Assembly (NCBI RefSeq): GCF_025947345.1
Contig: NZ_CP110011.1
Span: forward strand, 1,860,001-1,924,000
From: Flavobacterium sp. N502536
GTDB taxonomy: Bacteria; Bacteroidota; Bacteroidia; Flavobacteriales; Flavobacteriaceae
DNA length: 64,000 nucleotides
Reading direction: 5' to 3'
Notes under the pieces: model-generated
What the model was told of the DNA's origin: nothing
The model's input: only the letters and a program-made list of their open reading frames with translations
Databases searched by the model: none
Translations under genes and position numbers: made by a program
In this document: positions 51,252 to 60,100 of the stretch, piece by piece
Layout of the letters: the number at the start of each line of letters is the position of its first letter
Position numbering within the stretch: the first letter of the stretch is position 1

Positions 51252-54200
51252 TTATTTTTTTATAATTTTAATGTATTCCGGAGTCTCTAAATAGATTTTG
51301 GCAGCATAAATTCCTGACGGTTGATTGTCAAGATTTAATAACACTTTTCCGTTTTCAATCGTGTACGTTTGAGTCGAAACCAATTGACCCGAGAAGTTGT
51401 ATAGTTCTATTTTAACTTCATTTTTAGTGCTTGGAATCTCTATTTCAAAACTACCTGAAGTAGGGTTTGGATAAGCCGATAAAGTTTGTGACTCGAAATC
51501 TGAAACCGATACTTTTTTGGCAAAAATACCTTCACAAGCTTTTGCAGTCGCTACTTCTACTAAGCCATTTTTAGTAACATCTATAGTAAAAGTGGCCTCA
51601 TTGGTTTGAAATTGCTCTGTTCCGTTAACAAATACGGTAAATGGAGCTGTTCCTTGCGTAATTTCAACAGCAACCGTTTTAGCCGTTACGCTGGATTTTC
51701 CGGAAACAGTACCCCCTTTTGCAATGGTAACCGTAAAGTTTTGCTCGAAAATTACATCCGGAATCGTAATTTTAATCTTGTAGCTTCCTGGAGCCAGAGC
51801 CGTAATTTTTAAGCTGTTGTTGGCAAAAGTATAAGACTTATCATTTATAGTCGCGGTATACGCAAATGCTGCTTTCCCTGTGATACTTATTTCGCCATTA
51901 TTTTCACCAAGACAAGATTCACTTTTTGTTTCAATGGTAAAATTGTTGGCAGGCAAACTTAATTCTCCGGTACATTCTGTATTATAAGTTGCAAAGGCAT
52001 CTTTGCTATACGGCCAATTCGTCTTTGCATAATTTACATCATCAACCATAATACAATACAGTTTTGGATTTGATGAAAAAGAGACATAATTGTTGTTTAG
52101 TAAAGTGTTTTTACCATTTTTAAGATTCAAACTCGTCAATTGGTTAGAGTTAACCGTTAAAGTGGTTAATAGCGGGTTTTGCGACACGTCTATTGCTCCA
52201 ATTTTATTTTCGCTTACTTCCAGCCCGGTTAATAAAGTATTATTTGAAACGTCAAGAGTGGTTAATTGACATTTTTTAACATTCAAATAAGTTAATGCTT
52301 TATTTTTAGAAACATCTACCGCTTTTAATTCCGTTGAAAAAGCACTTAAAGTTGTCAACTCCACATTTTTAAATGTATTTACTACTGCTATTTTATTTCC
52401 ATAGATAGCGAGTTTTTTTAATGCTAAATTGGCAGCCACATCAATGTTTGTAAGCTGATTGGAACCCACTTCTAAATCCTCTAAAGCAAGATTTTGAGAC
52501 ACATCAAGAGTTGTAATTTGATTGTTATTAAGACGAAGCGTTTTTAAAGTTTTATTGGCTGACAGATCTATTGCTGTTAAATTGTTGAAACCGAAAGTTA
52601 CCGATTCCATAGCAGTGTTTTTAGAAAGGTCTAAACTGCTGATTTTATTTTCACGTAAGTCAATATACTTTAATTTAAGATTGTTAGAAAGATCTATTTT
52701 AGTAATTGCTCCGTTATAACAGGTCAGTTTTTCTAATGCTGTAAAATCTTCGATCCCTTTTAAATCTGTAATTTTATAAGTGGAGTCAGTTACATCTAAT
52801 TCCTGAAGATTTTTAATGCTGGAAGTTGCAATTTTTCCGTTTTCACCATCTTTATCAATACCTTTTTTGATTAAAACTTTTTCAAAGTTACTGTCCGGGA
52901 TTAACGTATACTGAACATTTTCAGGACATATTCCGGTAGAATAACTGGCTTGTGAATCTTTTGCAAACCATTTCTCCGTAGAGAATGCCGCATCATCAAC
53001 CTGAATGCAAAGTAAATTTGGATTTTCGGTGAAATTTCCAAAAATCATACGTTGCATGTTGGCATTGTTTCCATTCTTTACATTTAAACTATAGAGATTA
53101 TTGCCTGCACAATCAAACTCTTTTAAACTTTTATTTTTAGAAACATCCAGATTTGTAATTTTATTAAAACTTGCACTTAGAGTAAGCAGCAGCGTGTTTC
53201 TGGAAACATCTAAAGTCTGAATGTTGTTAGAACTACAATTTACGTTAGTTAGTAAAGTGTTGTAATAAACCGGTAACTCGCTCAGTTGATTTTTAGAACA
53301 ATTTAAGGAAGTCAAAGAATTAAAGTCCTTGATTCCGGTTAAGTCTTTAATATTACTGTTCGAGACATTTAAAGAGGTGACATTAATAATACTGGCCGTT
53401 AAAACTTTTCCGTTTTTACCGTCCTGATCAATTTGTAGCGCTATTAGTTTATCTTCAAAATTGGAATCAGGAATTGCAGTATATGCTGCTACAACCGGAC
53501 ATGAGTTTGAATAACTGGCAGTTGCATCTTTAAATTTTGCCCAGTTTGCATTAGAATACGCAACATCATCAACCTCAATGCAGGTTAATTTTGTATTGAC
53601 AAAACCGGCATAAGCAAAGGTATTGGTTGAGAAGTTTTTATTGTTCCCGTTTTTTAAATTCAAATAGGTTAAATTCGAATTATAGGCACAAGATACACCC
53701 GTTAATAAAGTGTTTTTAGAGACATCCAAAGTTCTAAGATCGTTAAATTCACAATATAATGACCCCAGTTTTGTGTTTTTAGAAAGATCCAGTATTTTTA
53801 GATCGTTGCGTTCTACACCTAAATATTGAAGGTTAGTATTGTTCGAAACGTCTAAGGTTTTGATACCGGTTTCTGAACCGCTAAGGGTAACCAATGCCGT
53901 GTTTTTGGTGACATTTAGTTCGACTAGAGGATTTTGTCTAATGTCTAAAGATTTTAAAGCTGTATTTTTTGAAAGGTCAACTTTAGAAATTTTATTTTTA
54001 GTTACACTTAAAATCTCTAAAAATAAATTATTTGAAGTATCAAGTGTTGCTATGTTATTGTAAGAACAATCTAAGTAGGTAAGATTTTTAAGTGCTGAGA
54101 TGTCTAGTTTTGTCAGTTTACTAGGTGTAGAATAGTTGGTAGCAGAACAATCTAATGATTTTAAATTTTTAAAATACTCTAATCCTGTTAAATCCGTTAC

Positions 54201-56975
54201 TAATCCTCCGTTGAAATACAAATTCTCGGTGCTTTCCACTCTTGATTTTAGAACTTTCCCATCTAAAACACCATCTACGTTATTGCTGATTAAGGCTTTT
54301 TCAAACGCTGCATCTGGAATTAAAACATATTCCGGAGCTGTGCAGGTTAAAGAATAAGTAACATGCGCATCTTTAGATGTTGTCCACTTTGCATTAGCAT
54401 AAGCAACATCATCCACAAGTATACAGCTTAGACTTGGATTGTTTTTCAAATTGATAGAGCTTATCTGACTATTTTTACCGTTTTGAAGGTTCAAAGTTGT
54501 CATTTCAAGATTTGCATTACACATTATGGTAGACAAAGCAGTGTTTTTGCTTAGGTCTAGTGTGCTTAGACGATTTGACGGAGCGCTTAAGTACACTAAG
54601 TTTTTATTTGCAGAAACATCTAATGAAGTTAATTGATTTGAACCGCAATACAGGTAAAGCAATTTGGTATGTTTTGAAATGTCTAACGAGGTGAGTTGAT
54701 TGGAAATGCAGCTAAGAACTACTAAATTCAAATTATTAGAAATATCGAGAGTGGTCCATTTAAGATTCTGAATGTCCAGCTCCTTCAAGTTTGTATTTTT
54801 AGAAATGTTTAAACTTGGTAAAGAAGTAGATCCACAATACAAATAAGTTAAGACCAGATTTGTTGAAAGATCAAGTGAAGCAATTGGGTTATTGCTTATA
54901 CTTAAGCTTTCCAGAACAGGGTTCGCAGCGGTACTTAGAACAGAAATTTTATTATAGTTAATACCTAAAGTAGTCAATTTCGGATTCTTAGAAATGTCTA
55001 AACTGCTAAGTTGATTCCCTGAAAGATGTAAAGAGGTCAAATTAGTATTTTTAGAAACGTTTATCGCTTTTAGTTTACCATTTCCTCCGGCACCGGTATA
55101 TGAACTTGCATTACAACTTAATGTCTCTAAAGCCTCAAAAGCCTCTATTCCTGTTAAATCAGAAACTGTCGAAGCTTCAATAGTTAACGATTTAACGGTT
55201 TTGATCTTATCAGTCAATACTTTTCCATCGGCAGCTCCTGAATCGATTCCAAGCGCAATAAGTTTACTTTCAAAATTGACATCCGGAATTAGCGTATAGG
55301 CACAATCTATACTATAACTGGCCGATGTATCTTTTGTAGGACTCCAGTTTGTGTTAGCATAAGTTACATTGTCAACCAGTATACAATTTAACTGAAGATT
55401 CTGCTTAAAATTAGAAGTTTGAGCTTGAAGTCTGTCGTTATTCCCATTTTTCAGATTTAAAGAGACCAGCTTATTGTTGTTACATCTTAATGAAATGATC
55501 ATGCTATTTGATGAAACATCAAGGTTTGTAAGTTGATTGCTTCCACAGTCTAACTCTTTTAAAAATAAGTTTTTAGAAACGTTTAAAGCCGCAATTTTAT
55601 TGTTGTACGCGTTTAGAACAGTCAGCTCAGTATTTGCGGAGACATCTAAAGTGGTAATTTGGTTAGTGTAACAAAGTAAATCGGTTAAGAGCGTATTTTT
55701 TGATATATTTAAACTTGTTAACAAATTTTCTCCACAGTATAACTTGGTTAAAGCGGTAGTATTGTCAAGGTTTAAATTGGTTAGTTTATTGCCTGCAACA
55801 TTTAGTTCCTTTAAGAGTTTACTATTCGATAGCTCTAAAGAACTTAATTGATTAAAGTTAACATTCACCGATAACAAATTGGTGTTTGTTGACAGATTTA
55901 AACTGGTAATTTTATTCGTCTGCGCATAAAGATTCTGTAAAAGAACATTTGCGGTAAGGTTTAATTCGGTCAGTTGATTTTCGCTAACATCCAGTCTGGT
56001 TAATTTTTTGTTCTGTGATAAATCGATCTTTGTTAATTGATTTCTTTTACAAGATAAATAGGTGAGCGATGTAAAGGCTTCAATCCCGGTTAAGTCAGAA
56101 ATAAGCCTGCTTTCAACTTCTAACGAGGTTACAGAAGCCACATTTGCCGTTGGTATTTTTCCGTCAGGATTACCTGAATCAAGACCCAGGCTGATCAGTT
56201 TGTTTTCGAAATTGATATCCGGAATCAAGGTAGTAGCGGCACAATCTGTACTGAAACTTGCTATTCCGTCTTTTTGGTTAGACCAATTCGCATTAGCATC
56301 TCCCTCGTTATCTACCTGAATACATTTTAGATCCGGGTTTAATCTGAAGCCTACATTAATAAGGAAAAAATTCTTCCCGTTTTGTATATTCAAACTGGTT
56401 AGTTTATTTAAGGAACACTGTATGGTAGTTAGTTTAACATGTTTAACGAGGTTAAGATTCTCTAGCAAATTATCATAACACGTCAAGTTGGACAGATTCA
56501 GGTTGGAAGACAAGTCGAGAACCTTGATTTTATTTTTGGCACAATTTAAACTGGTTAGCATCAATTGATTAGAGGTGTTGATGCTTGTAAGTTGATTGTC
56601 GTCACAAGAAAGGGTTGTAAGTGCTTGGTTGTTAGATAGATTTATTGTTGTTAGAAGGTTCTTGGAACAATCTAAATTATCCAACAGAGTATTTTTAGAC
56701 AAATTCAACTGTGTCAATCTGTTAGAGGAACAACTTAGTCTTTTTAAACTAATAAAATCTTCAATTCCGGTAAGGTCAGTGATGGAGCTGTTATCAACAA
56801 ACAAAGTAGTGATACCAGCTACATTGGATTTTAAAACTTTCCCGTCGGGAGCACCTGAATCAAAGCCCAGACTTATTAGCTTGTTTTCAAAATTCACATC
56901 AGGAATTGAAGTGTACTGTTGTGCATGAATCGAAAAACTTGCTAACAACAGTAAGAAGAGTAGTTTTGTTCTCAT
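51252..56975 (-). CDS. giant secreted leucine-rich-repeat protein with T9SS sorting domain (1907 aa)
   Basis: Signal peptide 1-18 (...FSIHA). Six modules begin at about 21, 247, 559, 883, 1165 and 1356, each with the IPDxxFExxL cap, 21-residue LRRs and a C-cap with CIxVDD...W...KD...C. Residues 1672-1830 form a different region (LSLPANNFTIETKSESC..., then SYTFANNSLKITALAPGSYKI and GTAPFTVFVNGTEQF, PKD/Ig-like strands). The tail is a T9SS type A domain (AYPNPTSGSFEIEIP to IKIIKK) of a different subtype from those of genes 1 and 3. It is first in a two-gene operon with the FN3 lipoprotein. Confidence 0.9.
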   Translation of the reverse strand: MRTKLLFLLLLASFSIHAQQYTSIPDVNFENKLISLGFDSGAPDGKVLKSNVAGITTLFVDNSSITDLTGIEDFISLKRLSCSSNRLTQLNLSKNTLLDNLDCSKNLLTTINLSNNQALTTLSCDDNQLTSINTSNQLMLTSLNCAKNKIKVLDLSSNLNLSNLTCYDNLLENLNLVKHVKLTTIQCSLNKLTSLNIQNGKNFFLINVGFRLNPDLKCIQVDNEGDANANWSNQKDGIASFSTDCAATTLIPDINFENKLISLGLDSGNPDGKIPTANVASVTSLEVESRLISDLTGIEAFTSLTYLSCKRNQLTKIDLSQNKKLTRLDVSENQLTELNLTANVLLQNLYAQTNKITSLNLSTNTNLLSVNVNFNQLSSLELSNSKLLKELNVAGNKLTNLNLDNTTALTKLYCGENLLTSLNISKNTLLTDLLCYTNQITTLDVSANTELTVLNAYNNKIAALNVSKNLFLKELDCGSNQLTNLDVSSNSMIISLRCNNNKLVSLNLKNGNNDRLQAQTSNFKQNLQLNCILVDNVTYANTNWSPTKDTSASYSIDCAYTLIPDVNFESKLIALGIDSGAADGKVLTDKIKTVKSLTIEASTVSDLTGIEAFEALETLSCNASSYTGAGGNGKLKAINVSKNTNLTSLHLSGNQLSSLDISKNPKLTTLGINYNKISVLSTAANPVLESLSISNNPIASLDLSTNLVLTYLYCGSTSLPSLNISKNTNLKELDIQNLKWTTLDISNNLNLVVLSCISNQLTSLDISKHTKLLYLYCGSNQLTSLDVSANKNLVYLSAPSNRLSTLDLSKNTALSTIMCNANLEMTTLNLQNGKNSQISSINLKNNPSLSCILVDDVAYANAKWTTSKDAHVTYSLTCTAPEYVLIPDAAFEKALISNNVDGVLDGKVLKSRVESTENLYFNGGLVTDLTGLEYFKNLKSLDCSATNYSTPSKLTKLDISALKNLTYLDCSYNNIATLDTSNNLFLEILSVTKNKISKVDLSKNTALKSLDIRQNPLVELNVTKNTALVTLSGSETGIKTLDVSNNTNLQYLGVERNDLKILDLSKNTKLGSLYCEFNDLRTLDVSKNTLLTGVSCAYNSNLTYLNLKNGNNKNFSTNTFAYAGFVNTKLTCIEVDDVAYSNANWAKFKDATASYSNSCPVVAAYTAIPDSNFEDKLIALQIDQDGKNGKVLTASIINVTSLNVSNSNIKDLTGIKDFNSLTSLNCSKNQLSELPVYYNTLLTNVNCSSNNIQTLDVSRNTLLLTLSASFNKITNLDVSKNKSLKEFDCAGNNLYSLNVKNGNNANMQRMIFGNFTENPNLLCIQVDDAAFSTEKWFAKDSQASYSTGICPENVQYTLIPDSNFEKVLIKKGIDKDGENGKIATSSIKNLQELDVTDSTYKITDLKGIEDFTALEKLTCYNGAITKIDLSNNLKLKYIDLRENKISSLDLSKNTAMESVTFGFNNLTAIDLSANKTLKTLRLNNNQITTLDVSQNLALEDLEVGSNQLTNIDVAANLALKKLAIYGNKIAVVNTFKNVELTTLSAFSTELKAVDVSKNKALTYLNVKKCQLTTLDVSNNTLLTGLEVSENKIGAIDVSQNPLLTTLTVNSNQLTSLNLKNGKNTLLNNNYVSFSSNPKLYCIMVDDVNYAKTNWPYSKDAFATYNTECTGELSLPANNFTIETKSESCLGENNGEISITGKAAFAYTATINDKSYTFANNSLKITALAPGSYKIKITIPDVIFEQNFTVTIAKGGTVSGKSSVTAKTVAVEITQGTAPFTVFVNGTEQFQTNEATFTIDVTKNGLVEVATAKACEGIFAKKVSVSDFESQTLSAYPNPTSGSFEIEIPSTKNEVKIELYNFSGQLVSTQTYTIENGKVLLNLDNQPSGIYAAKIYLETPEYIKIIKK

Positions 56976-57000
56976 AGATTAGATTTATAGTTAGGTCGGG

Positions 57001-57044
57001 CAAGTGTACAAAATGAAACTGATATTTCCTTACGGGAAGACGTA
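57001..57044 (-). promoter_or_regulatory. LRR-regulon element and promoter, gene 2
   Basis: TACGTCTTCCCGTAA plus GGAAATA (57044-57023), then 14 bp, then TACACTTG (57008-57001), 25 bp before the ATG. Confidence 0.7.
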
Positions 57045-57084
57045 ATCTGCAGAATTTAAATGGTTAACATAAAAAAGGCATAAA

Positions 57085-57122
57085 AAAAATCCCATTTTCG
57101 TTTGAATGAAAATGGGATTTTT
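57085..57122 (-). terminator. terminator of the third LRR gene
   Basis: AAAAATCCCATTTTC, loop GTTTGAAT, GAAAATGGGATTTTT gives a perfect 15-bp stem. The T-run is on the minus strand, about 18 bp past the stop. Confidence 0.88.
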
Positions 57123-57139
57123 GCTTTAATTAAATGGTA

Positions 57140-60100
57140 TTACTCTACCACAATTTTTTTCGCCGAAGCTGCTTCCTGATGAATCAAATACAGGTAGTAA
57201 ACTCCTTTTGGCAAATCAGATAAATTGATGGTATTATTGGTATCAGCCGGGTCTAGGGTGAATGATTTTACCAATTGTCCTAATGAGTTGTAAACAGCTG
57301 CTTTCTCTAAAGTAATATTGGTAATGTTTACTTCGCCTTTCGTTGGGTTTGGATATAAAATTACATTTTTAAGAGTAGTTTCCTCAATACCCAGCGTAGC
57401 GCAAGTTGCCGAATAAATGGCTGTTGGTTCTTTAATTTTAGACCAGTTTGCATTAGAATAATCAGGATCATCTACTTTGATACAGCTCAATTTGTCCAGA
57501 CCAAGAAAAGAGGTGGTGATCGCATTTGCTGCGTTTTTGCCAGTTTCGGATGCTACGATAAAATTCCTGTTATTGCCATTTTGAAGGTTTAAAGAAATTA
57601 ACGGATTGTTTGCAACATAGATAACTTTTAGATTTCTGTTTTTAGAGAGATCAAGAGTAGTGATTTGATTAAAAGCGGCATTTAATGTTTCTAAAGCCAC
57701 ATTTTTGCTAAGATCTAAAGACGTTAGTTGATTGTTTTCACAGTTTAAATGTACTAACGAAGTAAAGTTTTCGATACCAGACAAATCGGTAATGTTGCTA
57801 TTAGAGAGATCCAAAGAGGTAATAGCCGTTACATCTGCAATGGTGATTTTACCGTTTAGTCCGTCGGTATCAATTCCTAAATCAATTAATCTTTGTTCAA
57901 AGTTTTGATTTGGAATCAAGGCAAATTCTGCCGTACAACTTGTATTGTAAGCAGCTGTGGCATCTTTTTGAGTAGACCAGTTCGCGTTGGAATACCCAGC
58001 ATTATCGACCTGAATACACGTTAAATTTGGATTGTTTCTAAAATCTACATTGTAAACAATAACACCCGGATTTGGGTTGTAGGGCACTAAAAGTGTATTG
58101 TTTCCATTCTTTACATTTAAATAGATAAGTTTATTAGACGCACATTTAAAGGTACGAAGGTTTGGATTTAAGGAAACATCCAGTGTTGTCAGTTGATTAT
58201 TATTGCAATCCAGCAAACCTAATTTAGTGTTTTTTGAAACATCCAGTTTGGATAACTTATTATTGGCACAATACAAATAATTTAATTTTAGGTTTTTAGA
58301 AACATCTAAAGCCGTTATCGTATTAAAAGTACAGTCAAAAGTCTCCAGATTAGTATTGGAGGACACATCAATGCTCGTTAATTGATTTCCGTAAACAAGA
58401 AATCGTGTCAAGGCTAAATTTTTAGAGACATCTATATTCGTCAGTTTATTGGTATTGCAAATTAAACTGGTTAGAGCTGTGTTTTTAGAGACATCTAAAG
58501 TTGTAAAAAAGTTATTTCCAGACCATAACTCATTTAAAGCGGTGTTTTTACTAATGTCTAAATTAGACAATTGGTTTGAAGTACAGGTTAACGACTTCAA
58601 TTCTGTGTTTTTTGAGACGTCTAAAAGAGCTATTTTATTATAACCACAATCTAATTTAGTTAACAAAGTATTTTGTGTAACATCTAAAATTGCGATCTGA
58701 TTGGAAGCACATTGTAGTGTTACCAAGGCTTTATTTTTCGAAACATCTAATGTTTGTAATCCGTTAGAATAACAATTTAAATAGGTCAAAGCTGTATTTT
58801 TTGACATGTCTAATTTAGCTACCAGATAATTGTTGTTACTGTCTAAATGAGTTAAGGCTATGTTTTCTGAAACGTCTAGTGTTTTTAACTGATAATTACC
58901 ATAACATTCTAACTTGGTCAAAGCTTTGAAACCCTGAATTCCGGTTAAATCGGTTATAGAGCTATAGGAAACATTCAAAGAAGTTACGGTGTTGATGTTT
59001 GAAGTTAAAACCATTCCATCAGCAACGCCGGAATCAATACCCAGCGAAATCAGTTTGTTCTCAAAATTCACATCAGGGATAAGCGTATACAAATCAGAGG
59101 AGGAACATGACAATGAAAAACGGGCAGTTGCATCTTTAGCCTTAGCCCAATTTGCGTTGGCATAAGTTACGTCGTCTACCTCAATACAACTAAGATTTGG
59201 ATTTTTAACAAGTGTTAAAATAGAACTGTTTAATAAGGTGTTTTTTCCGTTTTTCAAATTCAAAGAAGACAAATCATTCCAATCGCAGAAAAATGAAATC
59301 AGGGCCGGATTTTTAGAAAGGTCTAAGTCTTTTAATCGATTTGAGCTGCAGGAGAAGTAGTTCAAATTACTATTTTTAGAAACATCTAATGCGGTTAAAA
59401 AGTTTGAATTACACTGGAATTGTGCTAAATTGATGTTTTTGGAGACGTCTATAACCGCTAATTTATTAAAACCACAATCGAAGTTTTTTAATAAAACATT
59501 TTTAGAAACATCTAATGTACTAATGTCGTTTGCGCCACAAAACATAGAAACTAGCTCGATATTGGCGGTAATATTTAATGCTGATAATCGGTTAGAGCTA
59601 CACCATAAAATATTTAAAGTTGTGTTTTTAGAAAGATCTAAACTGGTGATCTGATTGCTGCTGCAATCTAGCGTAGTTAATAATGTATTTTTGGAGACAT
59701 CCAAACTAGTTAATTTTCCCTCTCCGCGAGTGTTCGAATTTCCATCAAGACCACTACAGCGCAAGCTGGTTAGTAAAGTATTTTGGGTTACGTCTAAACT
59801 TAACAGCTGTTTTGAACTACAATTCAGACTGGTGAGTAAAGTATTTTTTGATACATCTAAACTTGTCATGTAATTTCGACTACAGTCCAGTGTTTTCAAA
59901 GCGCTAAAGCTTTGAATCCCGGTTAAATCCTGTATGGAGCTCGATGAAACGTCTAGAGAAATTACAGTTTTAATCTTTGAAGTTAAAACTTTCCCATCAG
60001 CAATACCGGAATCAATACCCAAAGCGATTAATTTCTTCTCAAAATTAAGATCAGGAATAGCAGTGTAATAAGGATCGCAGACGGTCAAATAATTGGCGGT

